The notes beneath the pieces are model-generated. The model had not been told where the DNA came from. It saw nothing but the letters and a program-made list of their open reading frames with translations, and did not search any database. Below, piece after piece: positions 6,118 through 11,606 of a stretch of 11,606 nucleotides of DNA. This stretch comes from Clostridia bacterium (lineage in GTDB: Bacteria > Bacillota > Clostridia > Christensenellales > Aristaeellaceae): the NCBI GenBank assembly GCA_017620115.1, contig JAFZRB010000280.1:1-11606 (forward strand), written 5' to 3'. Numbering within the stretch: the stretch's first letter is position 1; every line of letters starts with the position of its first letter. Made by a program: the position numbers and the translations under genes.

Positions 6118-6962
6118 AGACGGGCATCGATTCCTCGGCCTACCGCGACGCGGCCGACCTCGCCGCCGGCTACCGGCGCATGAGGCGGCACGGCTACGAC
6201 TGCGTGGACTATCAGGAGCTCGTGAACACCGAAACGCCCCTGTTCGCGGCGGGCGAGTCCGAATTCGAGCGGCTGCTGCGCGAGGAGGCGGACATCATCC
6301 GCGGCGCGGGGCTGGAGATCAGCCAGACGCACGGCCCATGGCGCTACCCTCCGCGCGACGCGGAGGAAGCGGATCGCGCCGAGCGGTTCGACAAAATGGC
6401 GCGCGCCCTGCACGGCACGCGCGTGATGGGCTGCCCTTACATGGTCATCCATCCCATCATGCCCTTCGGCACCGGCGGGGACGGCGACCGCGCGCGCTTC
6501 TTTGAGATCAACTTCGACTACTACCGCCGTCTCTCCCGCGTGGCCGAAGCGGAAGGCGTGATCATCTGCCTGGAGAACATGCCCATGCCCGAGCTGCCAC
6601 TGGCCCGTCCCGCGGAGATTCTGGCGTTCGTGAAAGAAATCGACAGCCCCGCGCTGCGCGTGTGCCTGGATACGGGGCACTGCACCATGTGCGGCGTGCA
6701 GCCCGCGGACGCCGTGCGTGAGCTGGGCACCGAATACCTGCGCGTCCTGCACGTGCACGACAACGACGGCAGGCGCGACCTGCACTGGCTGCCCTGGCGC
6801 GGCGTGATCGACTGGGCGGCGTTCTCGCAGGCGCTTCACGACGTCGGCTTCAGCGGCGCGCTCTCGCTGGAGACCCGCGTAAAGGCGGCGCTCCCGGCGG
6901 AGCTGCGGGAGTACTTCGAGATCGGCCTGGGCCTGATCGCCCGCCGATTGACCGAGGGATGA
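6114..6962 (+). CDS. Sugar phosphate isomerase/epimerase-like TIM-barrel protein
   Basis: A 282-residue metal-dependent TIM-barrel protein of the xylose-isomerase-like superfamily, distinct from the one at 702-1592. The likely metal ligands are E154 in CLENMP, D186 in CLDTGH (with H189), H215 in HVHDND and E253 in SLETR. H73 (QTHGP) and H113 (VIHP) are also in typical active-site positions. The DTGH...HVHDN...SLE signature is that of the hydroxypyruvate-isomerase / inosose-dehydratase / tagatose-epimerase type; the substrate cannot be assigned. The start has AAAGGAAGGAT about 5-9 nt upstream and overlaps the stop of the possible small ORF. It is probably co-transcribed with the unknown gene at 4954. 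No clear terminator follows; the palindromes at 6964-6973 and 7001-7023 lack a T-run. Confidence 0.93.
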   Translation: MKTGIDSSAYRDAADLAAGYRRMRRHGYDCVDYQELVNTETPLFAAGESEFERLLREEADIIRGAGLEISQTHGPWRYPPRDAEEADRAERFDKMARALHGTRVMGCPYMVIHPIMPFGTGGDGDRARFFEINFDYYRRLSRVAEAEGVIICLENMPMPELPLARPAEILAFVKEIDSPALRVCLDTGHCTMCGVQPADAVRELGTEYLRVLHVHDNDGRRDLHWLPWRGVIDWAAFSQALHDVGFSGALSLETRVKAALPAELREYFEIGLGLIARRLTEG

Positions 6963-7000
6963 GCCGGCGCCGGACGTTCCGATCCATTCAGGAGAGTGCA

Positions 7001-7023
7001 CCAAAAATAGCGGCTAATTTTGG
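7001..7023. promoter_or_regulatory. 23-bp inverted repeat abutting the smpB promoter
   Basis: CCAAAA-A-TAG-CGG-CTA-A-TTTTGG is a perfect palindrome apart from one mismatched A/A pair. It ends 4 bp before the -35 box of smpB. It may be an operator, or a weak AT-rich terminator for the upstream gene. The sequence does not decide between them. Confidence 0.4.
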
Positions 7024-7026
7024 GAA

Positions 7027-7055
7027 TGGACAGACCGCCGCATCTGTGATATAAT
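7027..7055 (+). promoter_or_regulatory. smpB-ssrA promoter
   Basis: TGGACA (7027-7032; five of six consensus bases), 17-bp spacer, perfect TATAAT (7050-7055), with an extended -10 TG at 7047-7048. The leader to the smpB ATG is about 30 nt. Confidence 0.8.
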
Positions 7056-7091
7056 GGCGTTTGCCACAAGCGAGGGGAAAGGAGAAATGGT

Positions 7092-7574
7092 ATGCCGCAG
7101 AAGGGCGTCAAGGTCATTGCCCAAAACCGCAAGGCGCGGCATGACTATTTCATCGAGGAGACCTACGAGGCGGGCATCGAGCTGCGCGGCACGGAGGTCA
7201 AATCCATCCGTCTGGGCCAGTGCAACCTGAAGGACTGCTTCGCGCAGATCCGAGGCGGAGAAATCGCCGTTCACGGCATGCACATCAGCCCATACGAAAA
7301 GGGCAGCGTGTTCAATACCGATCCGCTGAGGCCGAAGCGGCTGTTGATGCACAAGGCCGAGATCCGCAAGCTGAACCAGCAGGTGGCGCAGAAGGGGCTG
7401 GCGCTGATTCCGCTGTCCGTTTACCTCAAGAACGGGCTCATGAAAATCGAGCTGGGCCTGTGCCGCGGCAAAAAGATGTACGACAAGCGCGACGACATGG
7501 CCCGCCGCGACGCTGAGCGCGACATCGACCGCTCGATGAAGGAGCACGCGGGCCGTCATCGGAACGACGACTGA
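7092..7574 (+). CDS. smpB: SsrA-binding protein SmpB
   Basis: SmpB (160 residues) binds tmRNA and delivers it to stalled ribosomes, mimicking the anticodon arm of a tRNA in the decoding centre. The conserved core is seen in order: NRKARHDYFIEETYEAGIEL (12-31), GTEVKSIRLGQCNLKDCF (33-50), LMHKAEIRKL (85-94) and ALIPLSVYLKNGLMKIELGL (104-123). The basic tail GKKMYDKRDDMARRDAERD (126-144), which inserts into the mRNA channel, is complete. The start has AAAGGAG 7 nt upstream; an out-of-frame ATG lies 5 nt before it. The length is normal. The tmRNA gene begins 20 nt after the stop with no promoter visible between, so both are probably made as one transcript and processed. Confidence 0.98.
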   Translation: MPQKGVKVIAQNRKARHDYFIEETYEAGIELRGTEVKSIRLGQCNLKDCFAQIRGGEIAVHGMHISPYEKGSVFNTDPLRPKRLLMHKAEIRKLNQQVAQKGLALIPLSVYLKNGLMKIELGLCRGKKMYDKRDDMARRDAERDIDRSMKEHAGRHRNDD

Positions 7575-7594
7575 CATATCTTTCATTTGAACAA

Positions 7595-7943
7595 GGGGGC
7601 GTATTTGGTTTCGACGGGGATCTGGAGGGTTTGAGAAGCGAGCGGCGGCCCTGGACCGCCTCAAAAACGGGAAATTAAATGAACTGACAACTACGAAAAC
7701 GTAGCTTTCGCGGCCTAAGTCCGCGAACGTCGGCCCCGGGCTTCCTGCGGCGCGGGTCACCGGCGTCATTAAGGCAGGGAACCAACCGCTGTAAGCTTTG
7801 CCAGCGGCGGGATCTTATGAAGCTACTGAAAGCATAACCCTGTCTGCGGGGGTATGCCGGAGGGAATGTCAAAACACAGACTGCGCTCGGAGATGCTTGG
7901 GTTCTCGGGTTTTCGGACAGGGGTTCGACCCCCCTCGCCTCCA
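7595..7943 (+). ncRNA. ssrA: Transfer-messenger RNA (tmRNA), one-piece
   Basis: tmRNA rescues stalled ribosomes together with SmpB. The 5' end GGGGGCG (7595-7601), followed by the classic TATTTGGTTTCGACGGGGAT, pairs with CGCCTCC (7936-7942) in the tRNA-like acceptor stem, with one G-U pair. The T-arm is AGGGG-TTCGACC-CCCCT (7919-7935). The discriminator is A7943, and the genome reads TAC next, so the CCA tail is not encoded. The tag reading frame is at 7683-7718, and its stop codon sits in the loop of the CGCGG/CCGCG hairpin (7709-7725), as in other tmRNAs. Length is about 349 nt. It directly follows smpB and ends before a strong terminator. Confidence 0.97.
7683..7718 (+). other. tmRNA proteolysis-tag reading frame
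   Basis: The frame ACT GAC AAC TAC GAA AAC GTA GCT TTC GCG GCC TAA encodes TDNYENVAFAA. An in-frame TGA just upstream (7680-7682) bars a longer tag, so with the alanine carried by tmRNA the full tag would be at most A-TDNYENVAFAA. The DNY core and terminal Ala-Ala are typical; the AFAA ending replaces the more common ALAA. The resume codon is inferred. Confidence 0.75.
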
Positions 7944-7950
7944 TACTTTT

Positions 7951-7986
7951 TGCCGCCGCATCGCAGGGTGCGGCGGCATTTTCCTT
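7951..7986 (+). terminator. Intrinsic terminator of ssrA
   Basis: TGCCGCCGCA (7951-7960) pairs perfectly with TGCGGCGGCA (7969-7978) around an 8-nt loop and is followed by TTTTCCTTTG. It begins 7 nt after the mature tmRNA end. Confidence 0.92.
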
Positions 7987-8013
7987 TGTATGAATGATGG
8001 CAGAAAAGAATGG

Positions 8014-8042
8014 TGGAAATCATCACATTTTCCTGTTATAAT
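8014..8042 (+). promoter_or_regulatory. Promoter of the DUF3795 gene (and probably the following genes)
   Basis: Perfect TATAAT (8037-8042) with extended TG at 8034-8035. The -35 at 17-bp spacing is TGGAAA (8014-8019; four of six). The ATG is 41 nt further on. Confidence 0.65.
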
Positions 8043-8082
8043 GATATCATGCGGTATAAACTGTAAAAGAAGGAGCGTCACA

Positions 8083-8520
8083 ATGAAACGGGAACTTGGA
8101 ATCGCCCGATGCGGGCTTGCGTGCTGTCTGTGTTCTGAGAACGCCAATTGTAAAGGGTGCAGGCAGGACGGCTTTCTGAATCTGTCCTGGTGCAAGGATG
8201 CCGAGTGGTGTGTCAACCGCAAATGCGTGATTGAAAAGAAGCTGAACGGCTGCTATGAATGCAATCCGGCAAGCTGCAGGAAAGGTCTGTATGCGGAAAA
8301 GATCAAGGCACGGGCTTTTGCGGAATTCGCGCACAGATATGGCGTTGAGGAATTGTTGGATTGTCTGGAACGCAACGAACAGGCGGGGATCATCTATCAT
8401 CGCGAAGGAATTATGGGAGACTACGATGAGTTCGATGATCTGGAGGAGCTTATCCGTTATATCAGGACAGGAAAGCGCAACGCTGGATTTGACGGGGATC
8501 AGACGGAATCCACCAAATAA
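8083..8520 (+). CDS. Cysteine-rich DUF3795 family protein
   Basis: A 145-residue cytoplasmic protein with 13 cysteines, matching the pattern of DUF3795, a small Cys-rich family of unknown function common in anaerobes. The N-terminus reads ARCGLACCLCSENANCKGC (8-26), followed by Cys at 37, 43, 48, 57, 60 and 65; the spacing suggests bound zinc or an iron-sulfur cluster, which is inference. The C-terminal half is acidic and probably helical. ATG 8083 has AAGGAG 7 nt before it; the open frame continues upstream to 7798, but that lies within the tmRNA and its terminator. Base composition is visibly lower in GC, with more AT-ending codons than its neighbours, which hints at separate acquisition. 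A hairpin (8523-8551) separates it from the methyltransferase gene. Confidence 0.85.
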   Translation: MKRELGIARCGLACCLCSENANCKGCRQDGFLNLSWCKDAEWCVNRKCVIEKKLNGCYECNPASCRKGLYAEKIKARAFAEFAHRYGVEELLDCLERNEQAGIIYHREGIMGDYDEFDDLEELIRYIRTGKRNAGFDGDQTESTK

Positions 8521-8522
8521 CA

Positions 8523-8551
8523 GCCGGGCGGCTCATTTTGGTCTGCCCGGC
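8523..8551 (+). other. Hairpin between the DUF3795 and methyltransferase genes
   Basis: GCCGGGC (8523-8529) pairs with GCCCGGC (8545-8551) around a 15-nt T-containing loop. No T-run follows, so it is not a normal terminator. It ends 7 nt before the AGGA ribosome binding site of the next gene and may affect mRNA stability or translation. Confidence 0.45.
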
Positions 8552-8568
8552 GGAAAGCAGGAATCAGA

Positions 8569-9282
8569 ATGGATATCAACAGGATACTCAGCGATATTTC
8601 CGAAAACCGGTATCTCATCAGCATGACGCCCGCGGAGCAGCTCGTCAGGCTGGGCTGTGAGGCGGGCATGAGCCGGGACACGGCCGTGCTCGACCTGTGC
8701 TGCGGCTATGGCGCTATGCTCGGTATCTGGCGCGAAGCCTTCGGCATTCGCGGCGTCGGCGTGGATATCTGCCATGAATTCATAACCGAAGGCAGAAAAC
8801 GCCTCCTCGAAAAAGGCATCGACGGCGTAACGCTGCTGGAAGCCGACGCGCAGGCGTGGACGTGCGACGAGCGTTTCGATTTCGTCAGTCTCTCCGGCGA
8901 GGATTTCGGCGGTTTCAACGGCACGATTCATTTTCTTCAGAAATTTGCCAAACCGAACGGAAAACTGATTCTCGGCACGCGCTATTCCAAAACGGAAACG
9001 CCGCCCCGCGAGCTTGTCGAGTTTGAGGGCGAAACGCTTTCCCTGGGGCAAATGAACCGCGTCGTCCGCGAAAACGGGTATTTCATCACCTCCATGGCGA
9101 CGGAAACCCATGCCGAATGGGAGCGCTACATCATGTGGAGCGCCCGCCGGAATCTGGCGCGGCTCCGCGCAGATCCCGGAAACAAAGCCCATCGCGAATG
9201 GTGCGAAAAATGGTACGACACCTATTTCAGCTTCCGCAGGCAATACGAGGGTTACGTGACGATGGTCATCGAGACCCTGTAA
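8569..9282 (+). CDS. Class I SAM-dependent methyltransferase
   Basis: A 237-residue cytoplasmic methyltransferase with a Rossmann-like SAM fold. Motif I is VLDLCCGYGAM (40-50), an acidic residue D66 closes beta-2 (GVGVDI), D93 (LEADAQ) matches the adenine-side acidic position, and FDFVSLSGEDFGGF (103-116) is the motif IV/post-motif IV region. The C-terminal part has aromatic- and charge-rich helices (WERYIMWSARRNL; WYDTYFSFRRQYEGY) that probably form the substrate cap. The substrate (small molecule or protein) cannot be told. AGGAA lies about 6 nt before the ATG. It follows the DUF3795 gene with a 48-nt gap and no promoter, so co-transcription is likely. Confidence 0.9.
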   Translation: MDINRILSDISENRYLISMTPAEQLVRLGCEAGMSRDTAVLDLCCGYGAMLGIWREAFGIRGVGVDICHEFITEGRKRLLEKGIDGVTLLEADAQAWTCDERFDFVSLSGEDFGGFNGTIHFLQKFAKPNGKLILGTRYSKTETPPRELVEFEGETLSLGQMNRVVRENGYFITSMATETHAEWERYIMWSARRNLARLRADPGNKAHREWCEKWYDTYFSFRRQYEGYVTMVIETL

Positions 9283-9345
9283 CCGGACCGACACAGCGAG
9301 GCGATCCCCTTTTCCGCAATCGGAACGGGAACGCAAAACGACCGA

Positions 9346-9367
9346 ACAGCCGCGCGACGGCGGCTGT
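9346..9367 (+). other. Hairpin upstream of the histidine phosphatase gene
   Basis: ACAGCCG (9346-9352) pairs with CGGCTGT (9361-9367) around an 8-nt loop, ending 3 nt before the AGGGA ribosome binding site. No T-run follows. It may modulate translation or mRNA stability. Confidence 0.4.
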
Positions 9368-9377
9368 CAGAGGGAAT

Positions 9378-10070
9378 ATGAGAATCATATTTGTTCGCCA
9401 TGGGAAACCGGATTACGCGCATGACTGCCTGACGGACGAAGGCCGGCGGCAGGCGTCGGCCGCCGCGGAACGGCTGTCGGGCGAAGGCATATCGGAGATC
9501 TACGCGTCGCCGCAGGGGCGGGCCGCGGAAACGGCTTCCTATACCGCGGCGCGCCTCGGCCTGCCGGTGACTACGCTGGATTTCATGCACGAAATATCCT
9601 GGGGCGGCGATGGCATACCGGAAAACGGCCATCCCTGGACGCTGGGCCGCCGCATGATCGAGGAGGATTTCGATTTCCGCGCGAACGACTGGATGAAACA
9701 CCCTTATTTCAGCGGAAACACGGCGACCGGGGACTTCCTGTCCGTCGCGGCGCGCTTCGACGGGTTCCTGTCCGGGCAGGGCTATGTCCATGACGGAACC
9801 CGCTTCCTCTGCACAGCGGAAAACGACAAAACCATCGCCCTTTTCAGCCATGGCGGCTCAGGCGCGTGCGCGCTCGCGCACATCCTGTCGCTGCCGTTCC
9901 CGTATGTTTCATCAGTTTTGTCCTTTGGGTTCACTTCCGTCACGATCCTGAGCTTCCCGGTGAAAACCGGAAGCTGGGTTCATCCGCACCTGGAGTTATT
10001 CAACGACTGCGCGCATATCCGCCGCGGCGACGCCGGCCCGGAATTTCAGCAGACGCCGGACAGGGCCTGA
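9378..10070 (+). CDS. Histidine phosphatase family protein (phosphoglycerate mutase-like)
   Basis: A 230-residue cytoplasmic enzyme of the histidine phosphatase superfamily, which transfers phosphate through a phosphohistidine. The RHG motif is at the N-terminus (FVRHGKP; R7, H8), followed by YASPQGRAAET with R48, the likely acid E72 in MHEISW and the second histidine H158 in ALFSHGGSG. All four core residues are present, so it is probably active; phosphatase is likelier than mutase, but the substrate is unknown. ATG 9378 begins with the standard MRIIFVRHG start; the frame stays open back to 9117, but that overlaps the methyltransferase gene. The ribosome binding site AGAGGGA is rather close to the ATG. 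It is the last gene of the plus-strand cluster and is followed by a bidirectional terminator. Confidence 0.93.
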   Translation: MRIIFVRHGKPDYAHDCLTDEGRRQASAAAERLSGEGISEIYASPQGRAAETASYTAARLGLPVTTLDFMHEISWGGDGIPENGHPWTLGRRMIEEDFDFRANDWMKHPYFSGNTATGDFLSVAARFDGFLSGQGYVHDGTRFLCTAENDKTIALFSHGGSGACALAHILSLPFPYVSSVLSFGFTSVTILSFPVKTGSWVHPHLELFNDCAHIRRGDAGPEFQQTPDRA

Positions 10071-10107
10071 ACCCGGAAGACAGGAGCCGCGCCAGAAGGA
10101 AAAGAAA

Positions 10108-10153
10108 GAAGCCTCATGCCGTTTTCACCATACCGGCCATGAGGCTTCCTTTT
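10108..10153. terminator. Bidirectional intrinsic terminator between convergent genes
   Basis: GAAGCCTCATG (10108-10118) pairs perfectly with CATGAGGCTTC (10138-10148); an inner CCG/CGG extends the stem. The plus strand then reads CTTTTG, and the minus strand reads TTTCTTTTCC. It serves both the phosphatase gene and, more strongly, the solute-binding-protein gene. Confidence 0.88.
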
Positions 10154-10163
10154 GCAGTTGCGC

Positions 10164-10193
10164 TGGCCGGAGCGGAAGGATCCGCCCCGGCCA
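10164..10193 (-). other. 3' UTR hairpin of the solute-binding-protein gene
   Basis: On the minus strand TGGCCGG-G-GCGG pairs with CCGC-T-CCGGCCA as a continuous 12-bp stem with one G-U pair and a 6-nt loop. It starts 23 nt after the stop codon and has no T-run. The plus-strand reading has an A x C mismatch at that G-U position, which favours a role in the minus-strand mRNA, such as protecting its 3' end. Confidence 0.5.
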
Positions 10194-10216
10194 AATAATC
10201 AGCCGCTGCCGTCCGA

Positions 10217-11281
10217 TTACTGCATATACTCCAGCATGATCTTTTCGCACCAGGCGTCGATGTTGGCGGCGACCAGCGCCCAGTCGATGTCCTGCGCGGG
10301 AATGGAGCACATCTCAACCTGGCTGGCGGGCGCCTTCTCGGCGGCCTTCTCGTTGGCGGGCATGGTCTTGAACTTCTCGGACCACTCGCCCTGGATCTGG
10401 GCGGAGCCAAACCACTCGACGAAGCGCTGCGCTTCCTCGAAGTTCTTGGTGGTCTTCACGATGGCGACGCCTTCAACCGCGTAGGGGATGCCCACCTCGG
10501 GCACCGCGTAGCCGGTCTTCACGCCGTACTGCGCGTCGTACTGATCCGCGCCGGAGGACCACATCTGGCCGATCACCACGGGAGAGTTCTCGTTGACCAT
10601 CTGGGCGTACAGATCCACGCCGTCCTCGACGGGGGTGCCGTGCGCGAAGAACTCGCTGATGGCGTTCCAGCCCTCGTCAGAGATGCCCAGCTCGCCGTCC
10701 GGATCCACATAGCGGGTCAGAATGCCGGCCAGGACGTTGCGGGTGGTGCCGCCGGTCAGCTTGATCTGAGATTCATACTTCGTCCAGAACTCTTCCTTCT
10801 CCCACAGGTCGGGCCAATCCTTGGGGGCGTCCTCGGGAGAAAGCTGGTTGGAATCGTAAGCCAGCAGGATGGCCTGCTTCACGATGGCGTAGTAGTAGCC
10901 GTTCGGGTCGTTCAGGCCCTCGCTCACTTCATCCGCCCAGGAGGGAGCGTCGATGGCGGTCAGGATGCCGCGGGCGATCAGGTCGTTCCAGATGATGGCG
11001 TTCAGGCCGAACACCACGTCGCAGGGAGTGGCTTCGCCTTCGTTGATCAGGCGCTGCTGCACCGCGCCCGCGCCTTCCTCGACGATGGTCAGGTCGTAAC
11101 CGTCCTGCGCGGCGCGTTCCTTCAGCCAGTCGGCGCGGCCGGACGAACCGGAGTTGGTGTAAATGGTCAGCGCGACGCCGGTGCCCTTCACATCAGCGCC
11201 CTTGGCTTCTTCCGCCACGGCGGCGCCAGCAAGGGAGAAAACAAGAACCAGAGCCAGAACAAACGCGACAATCTTTTTCAT
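10217..11281 (-). CDS. ABC transporter substrate-binding protein (extracellular, type 2 periplasmic-binding fold)
   Basis: A 354-residue secreted solute-binding protein related to the iron / thiamine / phosphonate group of extracellular solute-binding proteins. Residues 1-23 are a signal peptide (MKK, hydrophobic core, SLAGAAVA) with a probable signal peptidase I site after A23; there is no lipobox cysteine. Mature domain motifs include VALTIYTNSGSSGRADWLKE (36-55), a QRLINEGEATPCDVVFGLN stretch (75-93) and AVPEVGIPYAVEGVAIVKTT (258-277). The Tyr residues in QYDAQYGVKTGY could be ligand contacts but do not form the adjacent Tyr pair of FbpA-type ferric binders, so I assign no substrate. ATG 11281 has AAAGGAGA 5-6 nt upstream; a longer frame to 11530 would cross the promoter. 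It is monocistronic in the window; permease and ATPase genes are not present. Confidence 0.9.
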   Translation of the reverse strand: MKKIVAFVLALVLVFSLAGAAVAEEAKGADVKGTGVALTIYTNSGSSGRADWLKERAAQDGYDLTIVEEGAGAVQQRLINEGEATPCDVVFGLNAIIWNDLIARGILTAIDAPSWADEVSEGLNDPNGYYYAIVKQAILLAYDSNQLSPEDAPKDWPDLWEKEEFWTKYESQIKLTGGTTRNVLAGILTRYVDPDGELGISDEGWNAISEFFAHGTPVEDGVDLYAQMVNENSPVVIGQMWSSGADQYDAQYGVKTGYAVPEVGIPYAVEGVAIVKTTKNFEEAQRFVEWFGSAQIQGEWSEKFKTMPANEKAAEKAPASQVEMCSIPAQDIDWALVAANIDAWCEKIMLEYMQ

Positions 11282-11330
11282 AATTGTCTCCTTTCCTCTT
11301 CTTCGCTCAAGGCGAATTTCAAGTATATAA

Positions 11331-11359
11331 ATCATAGCAGGTTTCAGTTTATTTGTCAA
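11331..11359 (-). promoter_or_regulatory. Near-consensus promoter of the solute-binding-protein gene
   Basis: Minus strand: perfect TTGACA (11354-11359), 17-bp spacer ending in TGC, TATGAT (11331-11336). The leader is about 45 nt. The repeat element at 11402 begins 43 bp upstream of the -35 box, so it does not disrupt the promoter. Confidence 0.88.
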
Positions 11360-11401
11360 TTTATTTGGCGGAAATCGACAGGGTTGTCTCATTTGATCCA
11401 G

Positions 11402-11606
11402 TAAATTGGAGTTTGGAGGGCTCAAAGGGACTTCCCCTGGAGGGGAAGCTGTCGCCGCAGGCGACTGATGAGGTGTTATCGTCGCGACCAGCATCCTATT
11501 GCGATAGAAAGCAAAGAGCCGGGCTAACACCTCATCCGCCTCTCACGAGGCACCTTCCCCTCGAAGGGGAAGGCAAGGTTTTATCGCTTCAACAAACTCC
11601 AATTTA
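11402..11606. mobile_element. MITE-like palindromic element with 14-bp terminal inverted repeats
   Basis: TAAATTGGAGTTTG (11402-11415) is repeated as an exact inverse at 11593-11606, the last bases of the window. Inside are two inverted arms. The left arm has CTTCCCCTggAGGGGAAG (11431-11448), the hairpin GTCGCC-gca-GGCGAC (11451-11465) and GATGAGGTGTTA (11467-11478). The right arm has TAACACCTCATC (11525-11536), the hairpin GCCTC-tcac-GAGGC (11538-11551) and CCTTCCCCTcgaAGGGGAAGG (11553-11573). The centre is a 46-nt spacer. No coding sequence is seen. The terminal TA may be a target duplication, as with IS630/mariner-type elements, but the bases beyond the right end are not visible. Similar CTTCCCC / GATGAGGTG palindromes are, as I recall, frequent in Clostridia genomes. 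Confidence 0.75.

Noticed and set aside
6964..6973. CCGGCGCCGG palindrome after the TIM-barrel gene as a terminator
   Set aside because: A continuous 10-bp palindrome with no loop cannot make a useful hairpin and no T-run follows.
7798..8082. In-frame N-terminal extension of the DUF3795 gene
   Set aside because: It lies in the 3' half of tmRNA, its terminator and the promoter; the Cys-rich domain starts right after ATG 8083.
9117..9377. In-frame extension of the histidine phosphatase gene
   Set aside because: It overlaps the methyltransferase coding region; the RHG motif normally lies within the first 10 residues, as it does from ATG 9378.
11282..11530. In-frame extension of the solute-binding protein
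   Set aside because: It would run through the repeat element and promoter; the signal peptide and SD define ATG 11281.
1..11606. CRISPR arrays, tRNA or rRNA genes, phage or defence genes
   Set aside because: No regularly spaced direct repeats, no tRNA cloverleaf apart from the tRNA-like part of tmRNA, and no integrase, nuclease or toxin-antitoxin signatures were seen.

Overview
The window is GC-rich by eye and looks like a chromosomal segment of a Gram-positive Clostridia-type bacterium, perhaps a gut or other anaerobic lineage. The grounds are a DegV-family lipid-binding protein beside a DUF1836 protein, smpB directly followed by a one-piece ssrA (tmRNA) gene, strong AGGAGG-type ribosome binding sites, and sigma-A promoters that often carry an extended TGn -10 box. 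The taxonomic placement is inference; no 16S or other marker is present.

Layout. 1-1592 (minus): an operon of a xylose-isomerase-like TIM-barrel protein and a Gfo/Idh/MocA oxidoreductase that runs off the left edge, with its own promoter and an operator-like inverted repeat. 1723-2265 (minus) and 2434-3312 (plus): divergent DUF1836 and DegV genes. 3455-4627 (plus): a second Gfo/Idh/MocA oxidoreductase with a near-consensus promoter. 4628-4953: a gene-free stretch holding a 125-nt imperfect hairpin and a terminator. 4954-6024: a cytoplasmic protein of unknown function with propeller-like repeats. 6040-6117: a possible 25-codon small ORF. 6114-6962: a second TIM-barrel isomerase/epimerase. 7092-7943: smpB and ssrA. 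8083-10070: a possible operon of a cysteine-rich DUF3795 protein, a class I methyltransferase and a histidine phosphatase. 10217-11281 (minus): a secreted ABC-transporter solute-binding protein. 11402-11606: a MITE-like palindromic element with 14-bp terminal inverted repeats, ending exactly at the window edge.

How the genes fit together. Two NAD(P)-dependent sugar or polyol oxidoreductases and two metal-dependent TIM-barrel isomerases suggest catabolism of an unusual sugar, inositol or glycoside. The solute-binding protein may belong to an uptake system, but its substrate is not evident. smpB-ssrA is the housekeeping trans-translation pair.

The least explained item is the 4687-4811 hairpin: about 49-51 base pairs in 125 nt, with 8 G-U wobbles in the plus-strand reading against 1 position that would be a wobble only in the minus-strand reading. 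This points to a plus-strand functional RNA rather than a decaying DNA palindrome.
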